Below, one piece after another: positions 25,771-36,600 of a DNA stretch of 64,000 nt. Position 1 is the stretch's first letter. Each line of letters opens with the position of its first letter. Both the position numbers and the translations under genes were made by a program. The notes under the pieces were generated by a model, which saw nothing but the letters and a program-made list of their open reading frames with translations, ran no database searches and had not been told where the DNA came from. Location of the stretch: positions 99,891 to 163,890 of the forward strand of contig CANJJE010000007.1 in assembly GCA_947474755.1 (NCBI GenBank), given 5' to 3'. Origin of the DNA: Burkholderiales bacterium (GTDB lineage Bacteria > Pseudomonadota > Gammaproteobacteria > Burkholderiales > Burkholderiaceae_C).

Positions 25771-28700
25771 ATGTCCATCCACGTCGCGCTGAACCATGTG
25801 ACGCACTACCGCTACGACCGGCCCATCAATCTGGGTCCACAGGTCGTGCGTTTGCGTCCGGCGCCTCATTCGCGCACCCGCATCCTCAGCTACTCGATGC
25901 GTGTCGAGCCTGCCAATCACTTCATCAACTGGCAGCAGGACCCGCAGTCCAACTATCTGGCGCGCCTCGTGTTCCCGGACAGGACCACATCCTTTCGCAT
26001 CGAGGTCGATCTGGTTGCCGAGATGTCGGTGCTCAACCCGTTCGACTTCTTCCTCGAACCGTCGGCCGAGCATTTCCCGTTCGCCTACGAGCCCGAACTG
26101 GCCGCCGAACTGGCGCCCTACCTCGCGAAGGGCGAGCTGACCCCGCTGTTCAAGCAGTACCTCGACAGCGTGCCGAAGGACAAGAGGCGCACCAACGATT
26201 TCCTGGTCGAGCTGAACCAGCGCCTGCAGAAGGACATCAGCTACCTGATCCGCATGGAGCCCGGCGTGCAGACACCCGAGGTCACGCTGACGAACGGGTC
26301 GGGCTCGTGCCGCGACACGGGCTGGCTGCTGGTGCAGATCCTGCGGCATCTGGGCATGGCCGCCCGGTTCGTCTCGGGCTACCTGATCCAGCTCAAGAGC
26401 GACGTGAAATCGCTCGATGGCCCGAGCGGCACCGAGATCGATTTCACCGATCTGCACGCCTGGTGCGAGGTGTTCCTGCCGGGCGCAGGCTGGATCGGGC
26501 TCGATCCGACCTCCGGTCTGCTGGCTGGCGAAGGCCACATACCGCTGGCTTGTTCGCCCGATCCGTCCTCGGCCGCGCCAGTCAGCGGCGCCATCGACGA
26601 GTGCGAGACCGAGTTCGAACACAGCATGAGCGTCACCCGGATCTGGGAAGCGCCCCGCGTCACCTTGCCTTACACCGACGCGCAGTGGGAGGACATCGAG
26701 GCGCTGGGGCACCGGGTCGATCTGGACCTGCGCCGCCACGATGTGCGCCTGACGCAAGGCGGCGAGCCGACCTTCGTGTCGGTGGATGACCGCGATGGCG
26801 CCGAATGGAACACCGATGCGATGGGGCCCACCAAGCGGCTGCTGAGCGCCGAGCTGATGGACAAACTGCGCCTGAAGTACGGCCAGGGCGGGCTGCTGCA
26901 TTACGGGCAGGGCAAGTGGTATCCGGGTGAGCAGTTGCCGCGCTGGTCCTTGAACCTTTACTGGCGCAAGGATCGCGAGCCGATCTGGACGCACCCCGAG
27001 CTGTTTGCCAATGAACGCAAGGACTACGAAGTCACCGACGCGCACGCGCACAAGTTGCTGAGCGGCGTGGCGCGTCGCCTCGCACTCGATCCGAAATACG
27101 TGGCCCCGGCCTACGAGGACACCTGGTACTACCTCTGGCGCGAGCGCAAGCTGCCCACCAACGTCGATCCGTTCGACGCGCGACTGTCCGATCCGATGGA
27201 GCGCGAGCGTCTGCGCAAGGTGTTCAGCCAGGGCCTGGAAAAGGTGGTCGGCCATGTGCTGCCGGTCGCTCGAGGCAGTCTGGGCACGGCGCGCTGGACC
27301 ACCGGACCCTGGTTCCTGCGTTCTGAGCGTTGCTACCTGGTGCCGGGGGATTCACCACTGGGATTCCGTCTGCCGCTGGACTCGCAACCCTGGGCCAGGG
27401 AAGCGGACATGCCCTGGGTGCTGCCGGTGGATCAGACGCAGACCTTCGTGCCGCTGCCGCCGTATCAACGGCTGCGGTTTGCCGAGACGCCGAACGGCAC
27501 AGCCGAAGCCCACGGTAGATCGACAGCGCCCGTCCCGGCCCACCACGGCTCGGCGGCTGGCTTCGCCGAGCGCTCGCGCGCCGCACAAGGCCCCGACAAA
27601 TCGGTGGCCAGTGCGTCGGCCAGCAGCCTGCGCGTGCCGGAGAAATTCGAGTCGGCCGCCTGGCTCAGTCGCACCGCGCTGTGTGCCGAGCCGCGCGGCG
27701 GTCGGCTGTATGTCTTCATGCCGCCGATGACGGCGCTGGAAGACTACCTGGAGATCGTCGCTGCCGTGGAAGACACCGCCGCCGAAATGAAGCTGCCGGT
27801 GATCCTCGAAGGCTACGAACCCCCGAGAGACCCGCGCCTGTCGACGCTGCGCGTCACGCCCGACCCGGGCGTCATCGAGGTCAACGTGCACCCGGCATAC
27901 AGCTGGGAAGAGCTGGTCGACCAGACGACACACCTGTACCAGAGCGCCCATGAAAGCCGGCTCTCGACCGAAAAGTTCATGGTCGATGGCCGCCACACGG
28001 GTACCGGCGGAGGCAACCACTTCGTGCTCGGTGGCGCGACGGTGGCCGACTCTCCGTTTCTGCGCCGGCCGGATCTTCTGGCCAGCATGGTGGCCTACTG
28101 GCACAACCACCCGGCGCTCAGCTATCTGTTCTCCGGCCTCTTTGTCGGCCCGACCAGCCAGGCGCCGCGCGTTGACGAGGCCCGCAACGACTCGGTCTAC
28201 GAGATGGAGATCGCGTTCGCCGAGCTGCAGCGCGTCACCCGCGAGAACGGCGACTACTGCCCGCCCTGGATGATCGACCGCCTGCTGCGCAATCTGCTGA
28301 TCGACGTGTCGGGCAACACCCACCGTGCCGAGTTCTGCATCGACAAGATGTACTCGCCCGATGGCCCGACGGGCCGACTCGGCCTGCTCGAAATGCGCGC
28401 CTTCGAGATGCCGCCGCATGCCCGCATGAGCCTGACGCAGCAACTGCTGATGCGCGCACTGGTGTCACGCTTCTGGAAGGAGCCCTACCGACCGGCGCGG
28501 CTGAAGCGCTGGGGCACCGAATTGCACGACCGCTTCATGCTGCCGCACTTCATCTGGCAGGACCTCGGTGACGTGGTCGAGGAATTGAACAGCTTCGGCT
28601 ACGCGATGAAGACCGACTGGTTTGCCCCGCACCTGAACTTCCGCTTCCCCCGCCTCGGCGACTTTGCGGTGCTGGGTGTCGAGGTCGAGATGCGGCTGGC

Positions 28701-29196
28701 GCTCGAGCCCTGGCATGTGATGGGAGAGGAGGGCGCCTCTGGCGGCACCGCCCGCTACGTCGATTCCTCGGTCGAGCGGGTGCAGTTGAAGGCGACCGGT
28801 CTGGTCGGCGACCGCCATGTGCTGACCTGCAATGGTCGTGTGGTGCCGATGCAGCCGACCGGTCAGGTCGGTGAATTCGTCGGCGGTGTGCGCTACAAGG
28901 CGTGGAATCCGCCATCCGCGCTGCACCCGACGATCGGTGTGCAGGCGCCACTCACCATCGATCTGCTCGACACCTGGATGGGCCGCTCTGTAGGCGGCTG
29001 CCGGTACCACGTGGCGCACCCGGGTGGGCGCAGTTACGACACCTTCCCGGTCAATGCCTTCGAGGCCGAAGCCCGCCGCCTGGCGCGCTTCTTCCGCACC
29101 GGCCACACGCCAGGCAAGATGCAGGTGCCGAAGGACGAGCGCAACCCGAACTTCCCGTTCACCCTCGATCTGCGCCGAGCCACCAGCGCCTTCTGA
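25771..29196 (+). CDS. Large transglutaminase-like protein with DUF2126
   Basis: The 1141-residue protein has an N-terminal bacterial transglutaminase-like N domain (VTHYRYDRPINLGPQVVRLRP) and a papain-like transglutaminase core with Cys in GSGSCRDTGWLLV, His in DLHAWCEVFLPG and Asp in LDPTSGL. It continues as DUF2126 from about residue 330 (RLTQGGEPTFVSVDD) to the end. A low-complexity linker rich in Ala and Ser lies at about residues 580-620. Such proteins may cleave or transfer amide bonds on the products of the ATP-grasp partners. GGAG lies eight bases before the ATG. Confidence 0.92.
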   Translation: MSIHVALNHVTHYRYDRPINLGPQVVRLRPAPHSRTRILSYSMRVEPANHFINWQQDPQSNYLARLVFPDRTTSFRIEVDLVAEMSVLNPFDFFLEPSAEHFPFAYEPELAAELAPYLAKGELTPLFKQYLDSVPKDKRRTNDFLVELNQRLQKDISYLIRMEPGVQTPEVTLTNGSGSCRDTGWLLVQILRHLGMAARFVSGYLIQLKSDVKSLDGPSGTEIDFTDLHAWCEVFLPGAGWIGLDPTSGLLAGEGHIPLACSPDPSSAAPVSGAIDECETEFEHSMSVTRIWEAPRVTLPYTDAQWEDIEALGHRVDLDLRRHDVRLTQGGEPTFVSVDDRDGAEWNTDAMGPTKRLLSAELMDKLRLKYGQGGLLHYGQGKWYPGEQLPRWSLNLYWRKDREPIWTHPELFANERKDYEVTDAHAHKLLSGVARRLALDPKYVAPAYEDTWYYLWRERKLPTNVDPFDARLSDPMERERLRKVFSQGLEKVVGHVLPVARGSLGTARWTTGPWFLRSERCYLVPGDSPLGFRLPLDSQPWAREADMPWVLPVDQTQTFVPLPPYQRLRFAETPNGTAEAHGRSTAPVPAHHGSAAGFAERSRAAQGPDKSVASASASSLRVPEKFESAAWLSRTALCAEPRGGRLYVFMPPMTALEDYLEIVAAVEDTAAEMKLPVILEGYEPPRDPRLSTLRVTPDPGVIEVNVHPAYSWEELVDQTTHLYQSAHESRLSTEKFMVDGRHTGTGGGNHFVLGGATVADSPFLRRPDLLASMVAYWHNHPALSYLFSGLFVGPTSQAPRVDEARNDSVYEMEIAFAELQRVTRENGDYCPPWMIDRLLRNLLIDVSGNTHRAEFCIDKMYSPDGPTGRLGLLEMRAFEMPPHARMSLTQQLLMRALVSRFWKEPYRPARLKRWGTELHDRFMLPHFIWQDLGDVVEELNSFGYAMKTDWFAPHLNFRFPRLGDFAVLGVEVEMRLALEPWHVMGEEGASGGTARYVDSSVERVQLKATGLVGDRHVLTCNGRVVPMQPTGQVGEFVGGVRYKAWNPPSALHPTIGVQAPLTIDLLDTWMGRSVGGCRYHVAHPGGRSYDTFPVNAFEAEARRLARFFRTGHTPGKMQVPKDERNPNFPFTLDLRRATSAF

Positions 29197-29257
29197 GCGG
29201 TCCCGGATCCTGGCGCCTTGCGTATGACAATCGTTCACATGAATTCGGCTGCCTGAC

Positions 29258-31753
29258 ATGTTGAACCGCCTGCTGTCCGGCTACACCTCGGTCGAAGGTC
29301 GCTACGACGAGTTGCTGTCGGCGCCGGGGGTACCGCGGCCGCACTGGGATGCCTTCCTGCGTTCGCTGGCGGGGCGCGAGGGCGTCGAGGTCAGCGAGAC
29401 CCTGTCGCTGATGGAACGCGAGATCCGCGAGAACGGCATCACCTACAACGTGTATGCCGATCCGAAAGGCGCGGACCGGCCCTGGGAGGTCGACCCGCTG
29501 CCGCTGCTGCTATCGGCCACCGAGTGGGATGAGATCGCTGCCGGCATCGCGCAGCGCGCCGACTTGCTGAACCGGGTGCTCGGCGACATCTACGGCCCGC
29601 AGGAGCTGCTGCGCTCCGGTGCCATTCCGCCAGCGATCATCTTCGGGCACAGCGGCTACCTTCATCAGGTGCAGGGCATCCGCCCGCCCGGAGGTGTGCA
29701 CCTGTTCAACTACGCCGCTGACCTGGCGCGCTCGCCCGATGGCCACTGGTGGGTGGTCAACGACCGCACGCAGGCGCCCTCGGGTGCAGGCTACGCGCTG
29801 GAGAACCGGCTGGTGGTGTCGCGCGTGTTCCCGCAAATGTTCAGGGAACTGCACGTGCAGCACCTGGCGACCTTCTTCGAGGCGCTGCGCGAGTCGATGA
29901 TGCGCTGGGCGCCGAAGGACCACGCCGATCGGGTTTTCGAGCGCGCCAATCCGCTGATCGTGCTGCTGACGCCGGGGCCATACAACGAGACCTATTTCGA
30001 GCATGCGCTGCTGGCGCGTTACCTGGGCTTCCCGCTGGTCGAAGGCAGCGACCTGACCGTGCGCGACGGCTGTGTGTGGATGAAGACCGTCGAGGGCCTG
30101 AAGCGCGTCAGCGGCATCCTGCGGCGTCAGGACGATGACTACTGCGACCCGCTGGAGCTGCGCTCCGATTCGGCACTTGGGATCCCTGGCCTCACTGATT
30201 GCGCGCGGCGCGGCACCGTGCTGCTGGCCAATGCCCTGGGCTCGGGTGTGCTCGAGTCCGGCGCCCTGCTGGGCTACCTCCCCAAGCTCAGCGAGCAGCT
30301 GCTTGGCGAGCCCTTGCGCTTGCCTTCTGTCGCGACCTGGTGGCTCGGCGAACCCGCCGCACTCGACGACGCCTGGCAGCGGCTCGACAAGCTGATCATC
30401 AAGCCGCTGGAGCGCTCGGTGCATGAGCCGGCCGTATTCGGCGCCGACTTGTCGACAGCGCAACGAGCGGCCCTGCGCGAGCGCGTGGCCGCGAGGCCGC
30501 AGCGTTATGTGGCACAGGAGTGGGTGCACGTGTCGCAGGCGCCGGTGCTCGAGGCGAGCAGAGAACCGGGCCGTGGCGAACAGATGGGTTCGCGCAGCGT
30601 CGGGCTGCGGGTGTTCGCGGTGGCGACGCCGAACGGCTACCACGTGATGCCCGGCGGGCTGACCCGGGTCGCTGGAGACAGTCGGTCGCGAGTGATCGCG
30701 ATGCAGCGCGGTGGCCGTTCAAAGGACACCTGGGTGCTGTCCGACGCGCCGGTCAATGCCTCGTTCTCGCTGCTGAGCCGCACCGTCAAGCCCGAGGATC
30801 TGGTTGCTTCGCGCGCCAACGTGCCTTCTCGCGCAGCCGAGAACCTGTTCTGGTTCGGCCGCTACGGCGAGCGCTGCGATGCAGCCGTCCGCTTGCTGCG
30901 CGTGGCCATCTCCGATGTGCTCGACGATTCGCGCGAGCCCAGCGACGGTGTGCCACCGACGCTGATCCTTGCGCAGCGCTTCGGCCTGATCGACTCGACC
31001 GAGCAACCGAGCACCGATCTGCTGCGCGCCGCGACCCATCCTGACGAAGGCTTGAGCGAGCGCTTCAAGCAGTTGTCGCGCGTCGCGTTCAACCTGCGCG
31101 ACCGGATGTCGGCCGACCACTGGCGTTCCCTGAACCAGCTGATCTCCGATCCGGTGTTCCAGCGAGGCCTGTCGTCGACCAGTCTCGGCCTGCCTCTGGC
31201 GATGGCCTGGCTGGATCGCGCGGTGACATCGATGACGACGCTGTCCGGCTTTGTGCTCGATGGCATGACGCGCGGGGTGGGCTGGCGCTTCCTGTCGATC
31301 GGTCGGCGGCTGGAGCGGCTGTCCACGCTGTGCCAGGTGCTGCAGGTCGCGACCTTCGAAGGGCGCTCACACGGCCTGGACTGGCTGCTCGAATACGCTG
31401 ACTCCACCGTCACCTATCGCTCGCGCTATCTTGTTGCGCCCGAGTGGCTGCCCGTGCTGGACCTGCTGCTGCGCGACGAAGTCAACCCGCGCTCGGTCGC
31501 CTTCCAGGTGAAGGGGCTGGCCGAGTACATCGCCAAGCTCGAACTCAGCCATGGCCGATTCGCCAGCGACGTGCTGGCCCCCGCGCACCATGCGCTGCGC
31601 AATGTGTCCAGTGTCGACCTGCACCCGGAAAGCGAAGCACTGGCCGATGTCATTGCCCAGTTGCAACGCGCTGCCCATGCGGTGTCCGATGAACTCACGC
31701 TGAAGTTCTTCTCGCACGCCGCTTCGCGCAGCGTGCTGTCGCTGGTGGCCTGA
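29258..31753 (+). CDS. Fused circularly permuted ATP-grasp/alpha-E protein
   Basis: The 831-residue product joins a circularly permuted ATP-grasp (about residues 1-500: EREIRENGITYNVYAD, GAGYALENRLVVSRVFP, LVEGSDLTVRDG, MPGGLTRVAGDSR, SKDTWVLSD) to an alpha-E domain (about 525-831: SRAAENLFWFGRYGERCDAA, GWRFLSIGRRLERLSTL). It repeats, as one polypeptide, the pair encoded separately at 23217 and 24669. A His/Glu-rich ligase reaction is presumed. Its stop overlaps the start of the next transglutaminase gene (TGATG), so the two are translationally coupled. Confidence 0.92.
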   Translation: MLNRLLSGYTSVEGRYDELLSAPGVPRPHWDAFLRSLAGREGVEVSETLSLMEREIRENGITYNVYADPKGADRPWEVDPLPLLLSATEWDEIAAGIAQRADLLNRVLGDIYGPQELLRSGAIPPAIIFGHSGYLHQVQGIRPPGGVHLFNYAADLARSPDGHWWVVNDRTQAPSGAGYALENRLVVSRVFPQMFRELHVQHLATFFEALRESMMRWAPKDHADRVFERANPLIVLLTPGPYNETYFEHALLARYLGFPLVEGSDLTVRDGCVWMKTVEGLKRVSGILRRQDDDYCDPLELRSDSALGIPGLTDCARRGTVLLANALGSGVLESGALLGYLPKLSEQLLGEPLRLPSVATWWLGEPAALDDAWQRLDKLIIKPLERSVHEPAVFGADLSTAQRAALRERVAARPQRYVAQEWVHVSQAPVLEASREPGRGEQMGSRSVGLRVFAVATPNGYHVMPGGLTRVAGDSRSRVIAMQRGGRSKDTWVLSDAPVNASFSLLSRTVKPEDLVASRANVPSRAAENLFWFGRYGERCDAAVRLLRVAISDVLDDSREPSDGVPPTLILAQRFGLIDSTEQPSTDLLRAATHPDEGLSERFKQLSRVAFNLRDRMSADHWRSLNQLISDPVFQRGLSSTSLGLPLAMAWLDRAVTSMTTLSGFVLDGMTRGVGWRFLSIGRRLERLSTLCQVLQVATFEGRSHGLDWLLEYADSTVTYRSRYLVAPEWLPVLDLLLRDEVNPRSVAFQVKGLAEYIAKLELSHGRFASDVLAPAHHALRNVSSVDLHPESEALADVIAQLQRAAHAVSDELTLKFFSHAASRSVLSLVA

Positions 31754-32700
31754 TGTCTCAACAGCAGCAGCCGGGGCAGTACCCGTCCCCACAGCAGAAC
31801 CAGCCGCTCGGTGGCTTCGAGCGCTACACCGTCGAGCACGAGACGCGCTATTCCTACACCGCGCCGGTGTCGCAGTCGTGGCAACTGGGCAGGCTGACCC
31901 CGCGCAGCCTGCCCTGGCAGCGCTTGCTGTCGCACAGCCTGCAGATCGATCCCCCGCCAGATGAGCGCCATGAGGCCGTCGACAGCTTCGGCAACACGGT
32001 GTCGCACTTCGGGCTGCACGGCGCGCACCGCCAGTTGCGGGTGCGCATGCAGTGCCAGGTCGAGGTCGGTGAGCGCCCGGTCGCAGACGCGCACTCGGGC
32101 GTCACGGTGGATGACGTCCGTGAAGCGCTGCGCCGGCCATACGGTGGCAGCGACGACCTGAATGCCGCCCGGATGGCCGAGCCCACGCGCCTGGTACCGC
32201 TGTCCGAGGCTGCGCGCTTGTATGCCGAGCCCTCGCTGCAACCTGATCGGCCCTGGTTCGAGGCCTTGAGCGAACTGAACCACCGCATCCACACCGATTT
32301 CGAATTCGATGCGGGCGCCACCGCCGTGAGCACCTCGGTCGACGAGGTGATGCAGCACCGGCGCGGCGTCTGCCAGGACTTTGCGCATCTGATGCTGGCC
32401 TGCCTGCGCGGCCATGGACTGTCGGCGCGCTACATGTCGGGCTATCTGCTGACCGACCCGCCGCCCGGCATGCCGCGGCTGATGGGTGTCGATGCGTCGC
32501 ATGCCTGGGTCGGTGCGTTCTTGCCCGACCATGGCTGGGTCGAGTTCGACCCGACGAACGACCAGCTCGCCGACCGTCGCTACATCACCCTCGCCTGGGG
32601 CGCCGACTTCGCCGACGTGGTGCCCCTGCGCGGGGTGATCCTCGGTGGCGGCACGATGCAGCGCATGGACGTGTCGGTCAGCGTGATTCCGCAGGACTGA
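31753..32700 (+). CDS. Transglutaminase-like protein
   Basis: The 315-residue protein has the transglutaminase N domain (TVEHETRYSYTAPVSQSWQL) and the catalytic core: Cys in RRGVCQDFAHLMLACLRG, His in DASHAWVGAFLPDHGW, Asp in EFDPTNDQ. These cysteine-peptidase-like enzymes accompany ATP-grasp/alpha-E pairs and may trim or transfer the ligated peptides. It has no signal peptide and so is probably cytoplasmic. It closes the cluster; GFA-type protein follows after 46 bp but looks unrelated. Confidence 0.92.
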   Translation: MSQQQQPGQYPSPQQNQPLGGFERYTVEHETRYSYTAPVSQSWQLGRLTPRSLPWQRLLSHSLQIDPPPDERHEAVDSFGNTVSHFGLHGAHRQLRVRMQCQVEVGERPVADAHSGVTVDDVREALRRPYGGSDDLNAARMAEPTRLVPLSEAARLYAEPSLQPDRPWFEALSELNHRIHTDFEFDAGATAVSTSVDEVMQHRRGVCQDFAHLMLACLRGHGLSARYMSGYLLTDPPPGMPRLMGVDASHAWVGAFLPDHGWVEFDPTNDQLADRRYITLAWGADFADVVPLRGVILGGGTMQRMDVSVSVIPQD

Positions 32701-32746
32701 GACACGCCAGGCGTTGCAAACGCATCACTCCCACCCGTCGCGGCCA

Positions 32747-33151
32747 ATGAAACAACCACTGTACGAAGGCGGCTGCATGTGCGGCAGCGTGAGGTTCCAG
32801 GCAAGCGGTCAGCCAGGCAAGCCCCACACGTGCTCTTGCGCAAACTGCCGCAGACAGTCCGGCTCGCTGACTCTCACCTGGGTGGAGTTTCGAGCCGAGA
32901 ACGTCAAATGGGTCGGTCCGGGCGGAAGGCCTTCCACCTGGCGCTCTTCCCCCTGGTCAAGCAGGGCCTTCTGCAGCAGTTGCGGCAGCACGATCGGCGC
33001 AATTGACGATGAGCCAACCCTGGCACTTGCCACCGGTGCTTTCGACAAGCCACACCTGAAGGATCTTGCCCCCACCTGCCACTCGTACGTCTCACGACGG
33101 CCGCGATGGTGGCATGTTCACTCGGACCATGAGCCTGCGAGCAAGGAATGA
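32747..33151 (+). CDS. GFA-family (glutathione-dependent formaldehyde-activating-like) protein
   Basis: The 134-residue protein has the zinc-binding Cys pattern of the GFA fold: CMCGSVRF, CSCANCRRQSG and FCSSCGSTI. The family includes a glutathione-formaldehyde condensing enzyme, but most members, including this one, are uncharacterised. The ATG at 32747 begins the conserved part; an upstream in-frame ATG adds 11 residues without similarity. It has no clear functional partner. Confidence 0.85.
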   Translation: MKQPLYEGGCMCGSVRFQASGQPGKPHTCSCANCRRQSGSLTLTWVEFRAENVKWVGPGGRPSTWRSSPWSSRAFCSSCGSTIGAIDDEPTLALATGAFDKPHLKDLAPTCHSYVSRRPRWWHVHSDHEPASKE

Positions 33152-33352
33152 GCCGAACTGACTGCTTGCATGGGTCACCAGTTCGGCGCTGTGCAGCGGC
33201 GCCTCTCGGCCCCGAGTCCCCCGGCAGGGGGCCGTCACAAGGGGAGCGCGCCAGCCCTGCTCGCAACCCCTCGGCGGGATGGATGAGCGGTGCGTGCCGC
33301 GGAAAACTGAGCCTGTCGATCAGGCCGGTCGACGCCCGCTCAGGAGCCCCGC

Positions 33353-33625
33353 ATGTTCAGCCTTGATTCGTTTTTCAGACCGCGTCGTCACGGCATCCGC
33401 TCGGTCATCTGCCTTTCGCTGTGCGCAGCGTTGCCGGCACCGCCCCTGGCGAGTCCGCCGCGCGCCGTCATGAGCCGACCCGCCGACAGCGGCCCGGGTT
33501 GGTACGAAAGCAGCTGGGAACTCGTCCGAGGACTCGACATCGCGGAGGTGCCCGACCTCGAGGCAGAACTGGCGCTGTGGATCGAGGCCTGTTTGAACCC
33601 GGCCCCGGCTATCGAGCCTGCCTGA
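33353..33625 (+). CDS. Small hypothetical exported protein
   Basis: The 90-residue frame starts with a basic patch (RPRRHG), a hydrophobic stretch (VICLSLCAALPAPPLA) that could be a signal peptide, and an acidic, Trp-containing tail (WYESSWELVRGLDIAEVP, then LEAELALWIEACL). The tail looks like real protein. I do not recognise a family. It converges with, and overlaps by 17 bp, the end of the TgpA-MltB gene. Confidence 0.55.
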   Translation: MFSLDSFFRPRRHGIRSVICLSLCAALPAPPLASPPRAVMSRPADSGPGWYESSWELVRGLDIAEVPDLEAELALWIEACLNPAPAIEPA

Positions 33626-36600
33626 CCGCCTGACCCAGCTCGATCACCGCCATGGCGTAGTAGCTCGACCAGTTGTAGCGCGTGATGGCGTAGAAGTTGG
33701 TGGTGCCGGCAACGTAGCCGGGCGCATCGGGGCCGTTCTGCAATTCGACCAGCGCCAGCCTGGCTCCGTCCTCGCCGGGGACGGCTGCCGGAGGTGTTCC
33801 GAATGCCGCACCATGTTCGATGAACTGCTGTGCGGTGAAGGTGGGCAGGATGTCGGGTCCGAGCAGCAGCGCGCGTTCGCGGGCATCGCTCGGCACGGCA
33901 ACCTCGTAGTGCGTCGGCAAGCCGCGCTGCCAGCCGAATTCGGCCAGGTAGTGCGCCACGCTGCCGATCACGTCGGCGGTGCTGGTGTGCAGATCGATGT
34001 GGCCGTCGCCATCGAAATCGATCGCGTGCTTGTTGACGCTGCTGGGCATGAACTGCGGCATGCCGAGCGCGCCGGCATAGCTGCCCTTGACGGCCAGCGG
34101 GTCGCTGCCCTCGCGGTGACTCAGCACCAGCAGCTGTTCCAGCTCATCGCGAAAGAAGGCGCTGCGGTCCTTGCGCTCGGCGGGGAAATCGAAACCCAGT
34201 GTCGCCAGCGCATCGATGACGCGGTAGTTGCCCATGTGCTGACCATAGAGCGTCTCCACGCCGACGATTCCGACGACGATCTCCGGCGGTACACCGTAAC
34301 GCTGCTCGGCCAGCGTCAACCAGGCCTCGTTCGCCTGCCAGAACGCCGCGCCGGCGGCGATGCGCCTGCGCTCGATGAAGCGCGCGCGGTAGGCCGCCCA
34401 GTTCTTCGCCGTTCCGGCGGGCGGCGGCATCACCGCCTTGACGATGCTGGGCACGAAGCGCGCCTGAGCCAGGCTCGCCTGCACCGCCTCCACGTCGAGC
34501 CCCTGGCGGACCGCGACCTCGGCGCCGAAGGTCATCAGGTCGTCGCGGCGACCGTAGGTCACGATGTCGGGTTCGCTGTCCGAGCGCACCGCCACCTTGC
34601 GAGCCTGGTGGGCGCGCCGCTTGACGTGCCTGATCGGCTTTGCCGATGTCGCCTTGGCCGCCGCTGTGGATCTGGCGGCAGTTGCCGTCGGTGCGGTACC
34701 AGCGGCCGCAGCCTCTTCGGGCGCTGTGGCCGCGATGAACAGCGTCAGGCCCATCACCTGGACCAGCCTTGCCAGGCGCCTGGCCTGGGCCTTGAAGTGC
34801 CGCGTCAGCGCAGGGTCGGGCCGTGCTGCCGCCTGGGGTCCGTAGCGCTGGGCGTCGAGCCTCTCCAGCAGTGCGCAGAGCGGCTCGCCCTGCGCGCCAA
34901 ACCGCGCACGAACCCGCTGTGACAGCGTGCGGGGCGCTTCATGCTCGGCCGAGCTGATGCCCAGCTGCTGCAAGGCCGCGCGCAGCCGCTTCATCTGTCG
35001 AATCCACGGATCGATGTGGTGGCGGTCCCACCATGCCCAGATCACCGCCGCCAGCGACAACGCGCCGAACGCGCCAGCCAGCAGCACCGCCAGGTCTTCC
35101 CAGCTCGGGGCGTCAAACCCCATTTGACGAAGCAGCTCGAGTTGCGATCCGCGTGAATAACTCAGCACCCACTGGTTCCAGCGGTTGTTCAGCGCCTCCC
35201 AGCCGTTGCGCAGATTGGCCAGCAACTGCGGGTTGAAGTTATTCAAGGCGCCTGCGACCAGGCCTGGCTTGGTGATCAGCGGCCGGCTGCGCAGCACGCG
35301 ATCGGGCGCGACGGCGGCTGTCGGGTCAGCGCGTACCCAGCCGACACCGGGCTGCCAGTACTCGGCCCAGGCGTGGGCGTAGCTCTGGCGCACGATGCGG
35401 TAGCCATCGACCGGCGTCGGGTCCAGGCCCTGGTAGCCAGTGACCACCCGCGCGGGCACATCGAGCGCGCGCATCACCACCACGAACGCGGCGGCATAGT
35501 GCTCGCAGAAGCCCAGCTTGCGGTCGAGCCAGAACTCGTCGATGGCGCTGCGTGAATCGTTCTCGCCGTACAGGCCCGGTGTCAGCGTGTAGCCATAACC
35601 ACCGCTGCGGATGTGTTCGAGCAGCGCGGCAGCCAGGGTGGCCGCATCGGCCTCGGCATAACGGGGATCCTTCCGCATGGCCGAAGCCCAGGAGAGCGTG
35701 CGCGGGTTATGGCCTGGTGGCAGGTCGATGTAGTCCTGCAGTCCGATCATCGGCCGCGTGGGTCCATGCTGGAACTGTGTGTAGGCCACGCCCTTGAAAC
35801 GCAGCCGCCCGAACAGCGCCCTGTCCGACACCCACTGCAGGTCGTCGGTCTGCGTGAATCGCATGCCCTCGACCTGCGGCGCTTCCGGGCTGACCTCGAG
35901 CATGGGCAGCACCGTCAACCGCGTCGGCTCCACCGTGATCTCGTAACGGATGGGCGAGCCCGTCACCCGCAGTTCGGCCCGTGGTGTCAACTCCTGCGGA
36001 AAGCCCGGTTTCTGCGGTGTCCAGTCGCGCCCGTCGAAATTCCCCAGTACCGGTCCACGGAAGTAGATCTCGTGCGGCGGCGGCGGCGGGCCATCGAAGC
36101 GAATTCGCAGCGCCACGCTGTCGTCCTGCGCGAGTGCGGCGACCGTGCCCATGCTCATCACATTGGACAGCCCGGTAGCGGCGAACCCGTCCTGCGGCAC
36201 GCCCCACAGGGGTCCGATGCGGGGGAACAGCATGAACAGCAGCACCATCAGCGGCGCGCCCAGTGCTGCTGTCTTGCCGGCCAGCCTGGCTGCGGTTCGC
36301 AGGCTCGGCGCGCCTGCGGGCATGTGGGCCAGCACCAACGCCGTCAGCAAACCCCAGATCGACAGCAGCATCATGACGGCGACGACCAGGCTCTGCGAAT
36401 ACAGGAAGTGCGTCAGGATCAGGAAGAAGCCGAGGAAGAACACCACGAACGCATCCCGCCGGGCGCGCAGTTCGAGTGTCTTCAGCGCCATCAGGGCGAC
36501 GGCCATCGTCACGCCAGGTTCCTTGCCCAGCAGCGAGCCGAACGACCAGTAGGTGAGCGCGGCGGCGACGCCCAGCACCAGCACCAGCACCGAGCGACCC

